Origin: Bolinopsis microptera | Lineage: Eukaryota > Ctenophora > Tentaculata > Lobata > Bolinopsidae | Reading direction: 5' to 3' | NCBI RefSeq assembly: GCF_026151205.1 | Contig: NC_087075.1 | Location: forward strand, 12,138,303 to 12,202,302 | Length of the DNA stretch: 64,000 bases | The notes under the pieces: model-generated | What the model saw: only the letters and a program-made list of their open reading frames with translations | Databases searched by the model: none | Told to the model about the DNA's origin: nothing | Translations under genes and position numbers: made by a program | Part shown: positions 37,174 to 47,594 of the stretch, one piece after another | How positions within the stretch are numbered: position 1 is the first letter of the stretch | Layout of the letters: each line of letters begins with the position of its first letter

Positions 37174-37539
37174 CCCTCACACTCGTTACAACACACCAAC
37201 AGAATCACAAGCTGAATGCTAGATCCCAAATTACAAGAAGTGACTTACAGCAAGATCGTGCGGAGCTAGAAAGGCTAGAAAGGTAGATCGTACGGTGTTT
37301 GGCAAGCACACAATTTGTTGGATTGTTGGAATGTACCGCTCTCTGGTCAGAGAGAGAGATGAGCAGGGTAATTTGCGGGGATATTATTAAAGCACTCTTT
37401 TTATTATTAACTGGATCAGTATTAAGGTGGACTGTGGAGGTATTTATTGTGGAGGGGCCATTAGCTGATTTAAAGTTGGGACTGCAAAGTATGTAAATAC
37501 TAATAGGGGATTGCGGAAGTGTAAGGAGATAAAAGGGCC

Positions 37540-37585
<46 letters not shown>

Positions 37586-40004
37586 GGAGAGAGGGGGAAA
37601 CCAGATATTATAATCATTGTAATAGTTGGCAGTGAAACTATTCGGCGCTATCTCTCAAACCTTATGGGACTTAACACTTGCGAGGGCCTCTTAATAATGC
37701 AAGTTTCACTGTATTTGTTGAACAATGAGTAGCAACTATAAGCTTAGAAATTACTCAACAGTGAAACTGTGAAAGTTAGAAACGAGGATCGATATCATGG
37801 ATATTATACTTGTATATCATGGATATACTTGTCCTATAAGAAACGTTTAAACGTAAAGCGGTCGATCTTAGCAATAAATAAAAATCATGATCAAACATGA
37901 TGTGGGCGGTGGATTAAATCAAACGATTGCAAGAAGTGTAAAACATGGTGATTAGAATCGTACACCGAAACTTATCATGTATCGTGTTACAAAAGGTGAC
38001 CGGGATTCCGGAACAACAGTGCCAGTGTGCCACAGACCATTTGAAATGTTAGATTAAGTCGTGATCAAATGTCCCGATCAGGTATAACAAGAAAATTTCT
38101 CCCTTAAAATTGCCAACCCCAAAAGTAATACTACATGTATTTAAAGTTAGTGAGTCATATTATATTGAAGATATTATTTACATCCTTTTTAAGCGGTGAC
38201 GTTGAGATAGGATCAGATATAGATAAGACAAATATCAAACTAGGCATGTTGCCAACAGTATCATCCGCCCACGGCCACAGGAAGAAGAAAATAGAGGAAG
38301 AAAAATGGGAGCACAGCAAGAGAGAGAGGAAGAAAAATGCAGCGCAAACTAAACAGACTAGGACACGGAACAACAAAACAACGCCGTCACAAATTATTGG
38401 GCTAAATAAACACAGGTCACAGACTTCGAGCTGTCGTAGGAAGCCAAAGCCGGGCTTATCCAAACAAATCCACGCTTCTACTTCCTAGATTTCACCCCAT
38501 CTAGCCTCGGTTAGCATGTAATGTTATACGCGTAAATTGCCCAGTAATAGGTCACGTGGGGTACACGTGATCCGCATGGTAACGTAAGGTGTTAGTGCAC
38601 GTGAGGGCCGCCTGATGATGGCACGTGGTGTTTGGATTGTAGTGTAAATATGGGTCACGTGCATTAAAGTGGAGTGCATTAATGCGATTTGGGAAAGAGG
38701 GGAGCCCTGGACGAAGCTGGAATCTCGGTCGCTGCATACCAGCCGCTGTGGTGACAGTGTGATCACCAGACTTCAGAATAAGTTCAGGTTTCGCAAGTTA
38801 AACAAAAGCTTGGACCCGGACCAATATATGCGTGGGAATGTGTAAAATATTGGTGCTTATTAGAAGGGGAAATGTGCAGAGCGTGACTGATTTTAAAATA
38901 GTTACCTCCGCAGGCGGTACACGTCACGTGATAGCATGTGCAGATTTATATTCAGTCAGATAAGGAAGTCTATTATTGTGTACCGCCCCACTTTTTTAAT
39001 ATTAAAGTCACTATTGTGACGGTACATTAGAACTAGACAGAAACAAAGTGTGCAGGGCCTGAACGGAACCCCTCGGTTTCAGTTCCTTGTTTAACACTGC
39101 CGTACAGCAAGGACATCCACCGGGTTCTCCAAGGATGGGCACATAGCTCACTCCACACTATGCTCTGTCAAATGTTGCATATAATATACCAAGGATCTAC
39201 AGGAAATATTTCCTTATAAGTTTAGAGGGCGATCTGTGAACAGACAACTACCTCATTCCCAACTATAGGAACCAGAATTCTTATACTATCCCAACGAGCT
39301 ACACCAAGCATAGTTTCATTTTGTTTGTTCCAATCTGGCCTGCACCTCTATTTTTACTACACCATAACTCGAGGATGTTGTGCTTCACTTTATTGATTAA
39401 GTCTAATGTCTATATAATTCTTAGTTGTAGTGAACGGTGGATTTTGACGTATTGGACACACGTTCCAGTCTAGTCATTTTGTAGTGAACGTTGTTGAACG
39501 TCTGTGAACGTCTGTGATTATCAAAAACAAAAATTCATGAAAACATCATTTTTGAAATCTTGATTACCCCAACTGATAATTATTAATTTTCCCAGACTGA
39601 AACAAAATGAAGCAATCCTATTTCTGTGCACAGATTTCTGACTTTGTCGCCATGAGCCCATGATCACACACAGTATTTATGCTACTGAACACTGCTAGTA
39701 ATTTATCCATAACGTTCAGAACGTGAGATGAGTTTTAGTGAACGCATGTACAGAAAATTTTTGGTGAACGTTCCGTATGTGCACTACAACTAAGAAGTAA
39801 GATATAATTAATTAATTAATTAATTACAGTTGGGCTTGTTAAAGCTGCAGTCTGCACAATAACCCACTGCACGTCATGTTATTTTCTTACCGTATTGAGG
39901 TAATCACTAAGGTTCCCCTCCAGACGAATTGCACCTGACTTGTTCCTCCGTTTCACCACTAAAGTGGTTGAACCAGATTTTCGGCGAGACTTCGTAACCA
40001 CCAT
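31806..40004 (-). CDS. Orphan 302-residue protein, seven exons
   Basis: I do not recognise the family. Exons (5' to 3'): 40004-39891, 33532-33407, 33126-33055, 32862-32717, 32583-32432, 32262-32034, 31875-31806. All introns are GT-AG, all phases match and the 909 coding bases are divisible by three. An alternative acceptor would start exon 5 at 32592. The start ATG at 40004 opens a basic N-terminus (MVVTKSRRKSGSTTLVVKRR). Next come GADVLWGSNIRLTENDLQEI and a Ser/Pro linker, then a Cys/His-containing stretch (CAMCNEELTTNHVCREYLER) that might bind zinc. An acidic and Phe-rich part (NGIYDEDDSNLFHFNPPAAH) follows, then a proline-rich C-terminal third, ending RRDAYFTEYPVPDDHCK-like (actual start of this tail KRLKRDAYFTEYP). 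No membrane segment or signal peptide is seen. The 6.4-kb first intron carries a complete DNA transposon. That exon 1 joins exon 2 is the weakest point of the model. Confidence 0.68.
33902..34213 (+). repeat. Left terminal inverted repeat of the 1,745-bp transposon
   Basis: It includes about eleven copies of the 10-bp unit 'gcggcagtac' or its 'gcggcagcac' and 'ccacggcagtg' variants (33921-34038). The inner AT-rich part matches the right repeat almost base for base. Confidence 0.9.
34231..34656 (-). pseudogene. 3' part of a transposon gene with zinc-knuckle and CxxC/CxxH motifs
   Basis: An open frame of 141 codons that reads leftward and stops 17 bases from the left terminal repeat. It has no start Met before codon 76, so it is a 5'-truncated gene or a last exon. 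Visible motifs are a CCHC zinc knuckle, CDRCKGLGHTPTLC, then FCSHC and LCPAH, a CxxC...CxxH pair about 20 residues apart. A helical C-terminus follows (RVRDFLKKIDNMVNAGASLD, then GITSEKYKRYQKYLQ). Function is unknown; nucleic-acid or protein binding is an inference from the zinc motifs. Confidence 0.6.
34661..35259 (+). pseudogene. 3' part of a second, outward-facing transposon gene, frameshifted
   Basis: It starts directly after a good splice acceptor ('cttgtttcag', ending 34660). The first frame, 34661-34942, has a CxxC...CxxH arrangement (CKDC and LCSLH) like that of the minus-strand gene, followed by a Ser/Pro/Arg-rich stretch and a stop. The protein then continues in another frame (about 34905-35259) with RPDTSISLSKFLKQKRIPER and a Lys-rich helical C-terminus, stopping nine bases before the right terminal repeat. 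The change of frame near 34900-34940 indicates decay or a missed intron. Function is unknown. Confidence 0.55.
35269..35646 (-). repeat. Right terminal inverted repeat of the 1,745-bp transposon
   Basis: Inverted copy of the left repeat with a longer 10-bp array (about eighteen units, 35444-35628). Overlapping ORFs of 62-98 codons in this array on both strands are artefacts of the repeat. Confidence 0.9.
35655..39890. other. Rest of intron 1 of the orphan gene
   Basis: No coding exon supported. It holds a poly-C run (36251-36270), a CT tract (about 37127-37178), a GA tract (about 37540-37598) and a cluster of seven CACGTG palindromes between 38553 and 38925. A Lys/Arg-rich plus ORF at 38135-38488 was considered and left out. 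Confidence 0.5.
38553..38930. promoter_or_regulatory. Cluster of CACGTG palindromes
   Basis: Sites start at 38553, 38564, 38598, 38622, 38656 and 38925, about 1-1.5 kb inside the first intron of the orphan gene. CACGTG is the E-box bound by bHLH-leucine-zipper factors (Myc/Max, USF, MITF/TFE families). A regulatory role is inferred from clustering only. Confidence 0.35.
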
Positions 40005-43000
40005 TTTACCGCTACTTCTTCAGAAGAACCCTCCAATTACTGTCTTTCTCCAGGGTTTGTAATGCTATTTCATTGGAGTCTCGAATGGGTAACTAGATAG
40101 TGGGGGCTTGTTAGTCGATTGAAACGTCTAAAAGTAAGAATTCAGGGTGATATACGGAACGTGACCGTTTAAACTGTATATTAAAATTAGATTTAAATTA
40201 TAAATAACTGTGGGGCGTGAGAAGTGTGATGTTTATGAGTAAAAGGACAAAGGTATTTATAACTAATATAACCGATACGTGAGAATATGATTAAATTAAC
40301 CATATTCTCAAATATATATGTGGTAATATTAATAATTTTAAGTTTAAAGAAAGTGTATACTTGAATAACGTCTTAATCTATTTATAAATATACTTGAATA
40401 ACGTCCTAATCTATTTATAAATAGAATTGGAGTTGCAGAGATATCATTTTGGAGCTGAATCTGTAAAACTAAATACATCGAGAAACTTAGTGTGTCCCAC
40501 AACCGAGCACCATGCCTAGAAGTCAGGCGTTATGTATCATAATGATCCTGGACCTAAGTGGCAAGTAACTCTATATCAACATTCAACAACAAACAAAAAT
40601 CTGCCGCATGAGTATCTGCCGCATGAACTCTTACCTCAATACGCCATATGTCAGATGTTTCAACTGACAAATATGCACTTAAAGTATAAGTGTTAGGGTT
40701 GAAGCCTGGGGGCTCTGATTTTGGTTAAGCATAGGGCTAAAAATCTTGACAAAAGATCAAAACTAAAGCCTTATAAAAGCCATCATAGCGCTCAAAGATG
40801 TTACGACAAATACCTGAAGGGTACAGTTATGAACTTATAAACACAATAAAATCATCGCAATTCATCCAGTAAGGCATGCTGCAAATACCCACACTCTGCC
40901 TATTAGTCCTACTGGAATAACAACTGAACCGCACTCATAAACACAAACATATGACGTATGACCACACAAGTACCGCGGCATAGACCTCTATTATTCAAGT
41001 TCAGCTCCGAAACATATAATTTTGACTTTCGACTTTGGATAGGGGCTCGGAAAATAACAGAGGTATAGAATTACGTAAGTGTGAGGTGTAATTTCAATGT
41101 TGGAGTGTTCCCCTGAGCCTTCAGAGCTCATAAAATTAGAACTTTCGCGGCGTTATATGGCAGCTGTGAATGATCAGGGTATCACAAATCGGGAATTTGA
41201 TTAACACTCAATGTTTGGGTATATTTAAAACATACAACGTCGTTACTCAGTTTTCTTTGCGGCGATCAATACCGATATGGAGATATGTGTTCCTAAAATA
41301 TTTTAACTGATCGACTCCTCGTAAATTAATTATCTACCTCCATTACGTGAGACTTGATAAATACCTACACTGAAAATTCTGGAAATCGACTGTGTTTTAT
41401 CTTTAATAAAGTGGATTTCATAACAACATAAAATACCAAAACGCCCTCTCAAGTAACATTACACGTCATGATCTCCAAAGAAAGTTTATAAATTAGTCGA
41501 ACTTGCGGCGACAAAAAGGGGACGGTGGTTGATTTAGGAATTTTAAAACTCTAGTTGCTAAGGAACCAGCTGTGGTTGCTATGGTTGTCATGGTAACCTC
41601 CAAAACTCAGAATCCACTATTAACACATCCTGCTTAAAAAATCTCTCGCCGTTTTGGAATTATTATAGAAGCAAATCATGGTATCTGATATATACAAGTA
41701 CTATATATTATTAAATGTTAAAAACACAGGTTTTACATTACAAAACAAATGACGAATGCAAGCGTTGTAAAAATGTTGGTGTGACAGTTAATTTACACTG
41801 TCTTCAATATGTATTATTTAAATTTGAAAACGGTCATAAACCAAACCTTTACTAGGAACCAAAGTGTACTATAATAGAACAATGACTGAATGACACACCT
41901 CGAAAATGAATTCGAAAGAATTTAAAACTTGAAAGAACATTTGAGTCTGCCCGAACAATGACGAAAGCAAAGAATTCCTCTACTATCAGCTCCCTTGTTC
42001 TCGGATTACTAAGTTATCTTATCGAGAAATGTGATACATTGCTGTCACGTGACCCTTCGGTACAATGAAATCTTTACTCAAGCTCTCTGAACTTGGAGAG
42101 TTTTAGAATCACGTGACTAATACCGTCAGTGTCACGTGATGTAGTAACCCTCAGCTCTTTGGCGAGTGATAAACATGACGGATTTACCAGGCGACAACAA
42201 GCAACCAATCTGGAATTTTCTAATGTGATATCGACCAATTGGAGGAGATTTAAAGACCACGTGATTTTCCAATAAAAATATAAAGCACGTGTTACCAAGG
42301 TGATCACGTGTTACCAAGGTGATCTCTCTAAACCGTGAGTTGAGAAGCTATATACCCAGTTTTACTGATGATGATTCCTATCTTACACGTGTAAACATAA
42401 GGGGAACCTTCTCTGTACACATCTTCGTCAGCCCATTTTATTATGTACTTGCTAACATCAGAAACTTTGTAACGAGTATAAAAAGGTACTGACGACAAAG
42501 GGGACGAACAGGAAACATGAGGATAAAAAATTAAGTATCCTAGAGTAGAACAATGTTGATGATTGAGGTCATTTTACTTACTTAATTTATGATTAAAAAA
42601 CAGCGAAAGAATTTTCAAAATGTCATCTGAGAGAAAACAAAGGGTTAAACTCAAAACTCAGAAGTCTGATAAATCTGATCAATGTGCGAGTAACCCGTTG
42701 AGAATACAATAATGTAATTTGATCAGTACGAGATTGTGGTCACGTGACCACTAGTGTAACCACATCATTACTTATAAGTCCTTTTTTTTATAAATTGGAA
42801 ACTGGGATGCTGCACGACACCAAGGTTAGTGCTTCAAAACCGAGTGTTAAGACTTAAGTGTTATACAAAGTGAAAGAGAAGCTGCACCTGTATTGTATAA
42901 TGCAGCTATATATAGAGTAGCTCGTAAGTAGCCAGTTTGAAATGTTGACTTGTTTTTCAAGACTATGTTTCAAGCCTTGTACTTGTAGTTAGGCCTCCCT

Positions 43001-44877
43001 GGATTCTACTAAAGGTTGCCAGCACAGCCTCATAGAGTCATAAGATTAATGCCAGATTCTACAGTAACTATTACGACTCTCAACAATACTTCAGAACTAC
43101 TGCAGTGTCAGATTCAGAATAATTACAAGTAGCAGCTCCTATAATTAACTAATAATTACAAGTAGCAGCTCCTATAATTAACTACTCTGTCATAATTAAG
43201 AAGTTATTCCGCACACCCGACCCCATGAGGGGTTGAAATGCGATTGATGGGTACCGTGACGGGACTTCGTGGGTATTACCTTTCAGTTAATAACAGATTG
43301 GTCAGGAAACATGGAATACATGCTCTTGAAATAAACTGCGTTAATTTTTAGGTCGCACGGAAATCTATTGCAAATCTACCGCAAATATTCCTATAATTGT
43401 GCAACCTATGGAACTTTGATCAAAGTCGAATCATTATTTATCTATTTAAAAATACTGGGAGAGGTAAAGGGGGTGAGTCGTAATGGGCGACTCAAAAACT
43501 CGTCACAAAAGAATCTAGAAAAAGGAACACTGATCGTCCGTTGACAAAATTCTACATCGATAGAATTATTGTACTGAACATACCTATCTTTGTTATTGTT
43601 TACCATTGTAGCTGTAAAATGCATTGTAAATAGAAAATTTCGTGGTATTCTAATTGTTTGGACGATTGCAATTTTAGTGACAAATCGATTAATTCAATGA
43701 AATAACGGTGAAATATTTCCAACAAACAACTGACCAAACGCAAACATAATAAATACAAAAATGCTATACTAGCTTTAAAGGCATATATCAACAGTCAACT
43801 ATGTGGAATGTTTACTTAGTAAGAGAATGGCCCAAAGATAATGTATAATATGTATAGTTATACAATAACACAATACACTCAGAATGCTTTTGATGATGTA
43901 CTACTCATATCAGTTTTAGTTTCCTCCCCCAACCGTTCAAGAGGAAATTGTGTGCGGTCCTTTTACTTCTAAATAGAGCTATAGTTACTGTAGTAGTGTA
44001 ATGTGGTAAGCTGCAGTTACAGCGGGGACTTACAATAGTGTTATTTCTTAGGATTTGTAATATAGTGGGAAAAACCGTTCAATAGGAAATTGTGTGCGGT
44101 CATTTTACTTCTGAATAGAGTTATAGTTACTGTAGACTAACCTATCATTGTGCCACGTTATATAGAATAAGAAATATTGCATGAATTTTAAAATACAATT
44201 ACACTGTAGGTACAACTGAAAATAAACATTAACACAATAACTTGTTGCAACCATGAGACAAACTTAATCATTAATCTAATAGTCATATTAAATGACATTA
44301 TCATGATTCATGATGCACAGAACGAGATGGAAATAGTTTTCATAGTCTTAAATTGCGACTGAAGCTACTTTTGCTTTTGATGCACCAGAAGGCTGATTTT
44401 CCTGATGACGCAACGTTTACTCGTGCCGTTATACATACAATAAAAGGGACAAGGAAGTGCAGGTTTATCAAATAAAGTGTAGCAGGTGCAAATGACTGAA
44501 AACAAACCAGTCAAAAACATTGGTTTTGCAGGAAGCAGTTGCAATAACTGAACCTCAGCCACAATTATAAAATAAACAACAGATGCTTTCTTAAACAATG
44601 TCTTAACTGATTGACTAGTTTTAATTGGGAGTAATCATTTTGATCCATGATATGATAGCATCGTGTTTAAAACCAATCAGTTCTAATGGTTCCTAATTGG
44701 GGGGCTACCTTGCTAAACTGTGGATGTTTGGTAATTGGTGATCAACAAACAAAACAATCAGTTATCATATCAATTATCATTTATCAATCATTTCAATTAT
44801 GTTTGTTTTGGTAACAGTCGATATGGAACTTAACCCAATCATCCGTGATATTGTCGTTGCAAGCTGGATATTAGTTC
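40005..44877. other. Non-coding region upstream of the orphan gene
   Basis: The promoter of the orphan gene should lie just above 40005. I see no supported gene. Short direct duplications occur at 40367-40430 ('acttgaataacgtc' blocks), at 43090-43185 ('taattacaagtagcagctcc' twice) and at 43930-44130 ('aggaaattgtgtgcggtc' twice). CACGTG palindromes cluster at 42046, 42110, 42133, 42258, 42286, 42305 and 42741. Confidence 0.45.
42046..42310. promoter_or_regulatory. Second cluster of CACGTG palindromes
   Basis: Six sites lie within 265 bp (42046, 42110, 42133, 42258, 42286, 42305). The last two belong to a 19-bp tandem repeat 'cacgtgttaccaaggtgat'. Function inferred only from density. Confidence 0.35.
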
Positions 44878-45207
44878 CAGTGGCGTAACTTTGCCTGTTG
44901 GCGCCCCCCCCGCTCAGTGACGAAAAGCGCCCCCCTAAAATTTTTTGTGTCCCTAAAAAAATAAAATTTTAAAAAAAAAAGTCGGGTACTTTTTTCTCGC
45001 CCCCCCTAAGGCTTCTTGCGCCCCCCTGAAGCAAAAAAGGGTACCCCAAATATTTTTTTCGCGTCGACCGAACGCATAATCGGACAGGGAAATACACAAA
45101 CAAGACGTTTTTTCAGTGAAAGGGCCTAAAATTCAGGAAAATTGCGCCCCCCTTATACGGCGCCCCCCCGCACAGCGGGGTCTGCGGGGCCCTAAGTTAC
45201 GCCACTG
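44878..45207. mobile_element. hAT-like MITE, 330 bp, with 8-bp target duplication
   Basis: The terminal inverted repeats are 'cagtggcgtaactt' and 'aagttacgccactg'. The direct repeat 'attagttc' flanks the element (44870-44877 and 45208-45215). The 8-bp duplication and CAGTGGCG-type ends are typical of hAT elements. The interior is C-rich ('gcgccccccc') and A-rich, without an ORF. A degenerate relative lies at about 53192-53510. Confidence 0.85.
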
Positions 45208-45427
45208 ATTAGTTCTACGTTACCCAATCCAGAGTTATGTTGCTCAATCAGGATCTAGCGATCTGAATTTCATCAGAACTCTTTTGAGACAATAGAAGAT
45301 ACAGGCCTCCGTGGAGTAACGGGTTAAACTGATAGAAAGAATAGATTACTATTTAAAATATTAACCTTAATAATCAATGCTGATCAGTCTAGAAAATTAG
45401 TTGTAATTTTACCCTTTTAGTTTTTGC

Positions 45428-45712
45428 AACGAACATTTTCATGTTGTATCCCTTACATTTCCTCACAGTAACATCCCAACCGAGGTTGGCTACAACGTTT
45501 TTTCAAGTCAAGTTCTTAGATATGGTAATGTTTGCACTAGATTGGATATCTTTACCTCCCATCTTCACAAGATATTCAAAATTCTAATTGATAGAGGATA
45601 TAGCCGTGATAGACTGATTAAAGGTATTAAACGTTGTCTGAGGAAATATAATAACGTTTTCAGGAAGTTCGGTATTCTAGATGACCATAACATTATTAAA
45701 GAACTCTCCTGA
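45428..45712 (+). pseudogene. Fragment of a retroelement protein C-terminus
   Basis: A 94-codon open frame ending in TGA that reads SNIPTEVGYNVFSSQVLRY, then a Cys, then LIDRGYSRDRLIKGIKRCL. The pattern SNIP...Y.V..SQ..RY...C followed by L..RGY...RL is one I associate with the C-terminal part of a widespread group of animal reverse-transcriptase-type proteins. No catalytic motif is present here and no start is seen, so this is a degraded fragment. The assignment rests on motif memory alone. Confidence 0.35.
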
Positions 45713-45715
45713 TAT

Positions 45716-47480
45716 ATTTTGATTTTATTGAAACACGCGTACTAACTCTGCTAAACTGAAAAAATTCTGAAACTTAGGTGAATAAGTGTACAACGTGCTA
45801 ATCTGCTAAACCGAAGTTCAGACTGACCAGTGAAAATGGGCGAGCGTACCAAGTGTCATTTTAATTAGATGTTTTAGTCAGTGATTTATTATTGAAGCTT
45901 GTAATTACAATAACTAATGCTTCTGTAAATACTTTAATTAATTGTTTGTTCCGTTATTCTTTTTCCTTCCTCTTTCCCTTGCCATCCCCTTTAGTTTTAA
46001 GATTCTTGCTATAAATGGCTACAGCTAACACTATTAATGCTAAGTACCAAACAACAAGTGGGAGGTGGATCGTTGGTATACCGTTAAATCGATTTAACAC
46101 CGCAATTCCAGTCGCAAGCCTGGGACCACTACTAGCATTGTCACAACATCTACAAAGCTGCCATTAGCCTGACTGACAATTTTCTCGACTGACTGACAAT
46201 GTTTCTTCTTTTCCCCATTTAGAATACAAAGATTAGTACATTTCAGCTTATGATTGATATTATATTTTTACCTATAGTTTACCTATAGATACAAATGTGT
46301 TTAACTGAATATTTTTATAAATTAATGAATAATCGCTCCGCATCTAGTTGTGTCTACTATACGGACACAAAGTCGTTGGAAATGAAATCTTCAACTTGGA
46401 AGTTTGATTGGCCCCGAAAAATGTATTAAAGGGCATTAAATGCCCTTATATAGAACTCCAACGAATTCTGAGGCTGATCTTAGGAGATCTGCAGCGGAAT
46501 TCAATAAATCTTAAGCATGATGCATAACTTGGAAAATAATTGATGCGTCGATTCGGTTGATGCCTGCAGAGTGCAGCCTGATGGACCGTGAATGCCATCT
46601 GGCAAATGGTATGATTCATAATATTTTATGATAATTATTCAGATATTGAAGGAAAGGCATTCTAAATTTTCTTTATGAATTACGTCAGTACTTACTAACC
46701 AAGTATTTATCACCTCCAAACATGATATCCATGATGGAATTTAGATTGTACTGGACAGTTTCGAAAGAATTGTAACAGCTCATCAACTTATGAGAAGAAA
46801 TACTTTGACAATAGGAACAGGTGCTTTATTCAAATTTAATGTTTGCTGGATTGAATTGAAATTTTAATGATTTGATGATATTATTGTTGAATCAAACACT
46901 CACGTGGCCACCTTTGACTGAAAATGAGACAACGCTGAGTTTGAGCAGAGTTCCACACTTCTTCACAGTGATCATCTTGTTCACACTGCTGCCTGCTGGT
47001 GACAAACACAATACCTTCGATGCAAACAGGAAAAATGTACAGCTGCTGAATGATCAAATCTGTAATATTGGAACATTTCATTGTAAATACAAATTATGGA
47101 AAAGTTTCTTTTTTCAAAATTTAACCCATCAGTATAACAAACTTATGATAATCGAAAAGCATTTGCAGTCGCCTGGACAATTAGTAGATTATTTTTTTTT
47201 ATTGAAAATCTTTTCAAAATAGTACATACATCAATGTAATTGCATGAAAATAACACGGTCAAAAAGTGATTTCTATGTACTATAATGACGGGAAACCAGA
47301 ACGTAGTTCGTGCAAAAATTACACCTACAAAATATGGTCCCTGACAAAACATTTCATACAATCAACACATATAAATGTAAGATATATAGTAATAGAGATG
47401 ATTGTGCAATAATAAAATACAGCGTGCATAAAATATCATAATGTTAATAATTTGTTAACTTTTTAATGAAATAGATTATA
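45716..47480. other. Non-coding region before the LINE 3' end
   Basis: No supported gene. The 116-codon plus ORF at 46872-47222 and its minus-strand shadows show no domain, splice context or unusual composition. Confidence 0.45.
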
Positions 47481-47594
47481 TCATACAATACTTTTAAAAA
47501 CCCAACCCACAACCCAACCCACCCCTAACCCCTTAAATAGTTTGGATCGGTTATTTTAGATTAGAGAATTGGCATTGGGAGAAATGAGATGCAT

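Noticed and set aside
38135-38488. Lys/Arg-rich 117-codon plus ORF in intron 1 of the orphan gene
   Set aside because: Biased composition only; no domain, splice partner or start context. The opposite strand is also open.
40532-40572. Short signal-peptide-like reading frame (MPRSQALCIIMILDLSGK) before a GT donor on the plus strand
   Set aside because: Far too short, and no continuing exon was identified.
46872-47222. 116-codon plus ORF with a hydrophobic part
   Set aside because: Ordinary AT-rich composition, antisense ORFs of similar length, no domain and no transcript signals.
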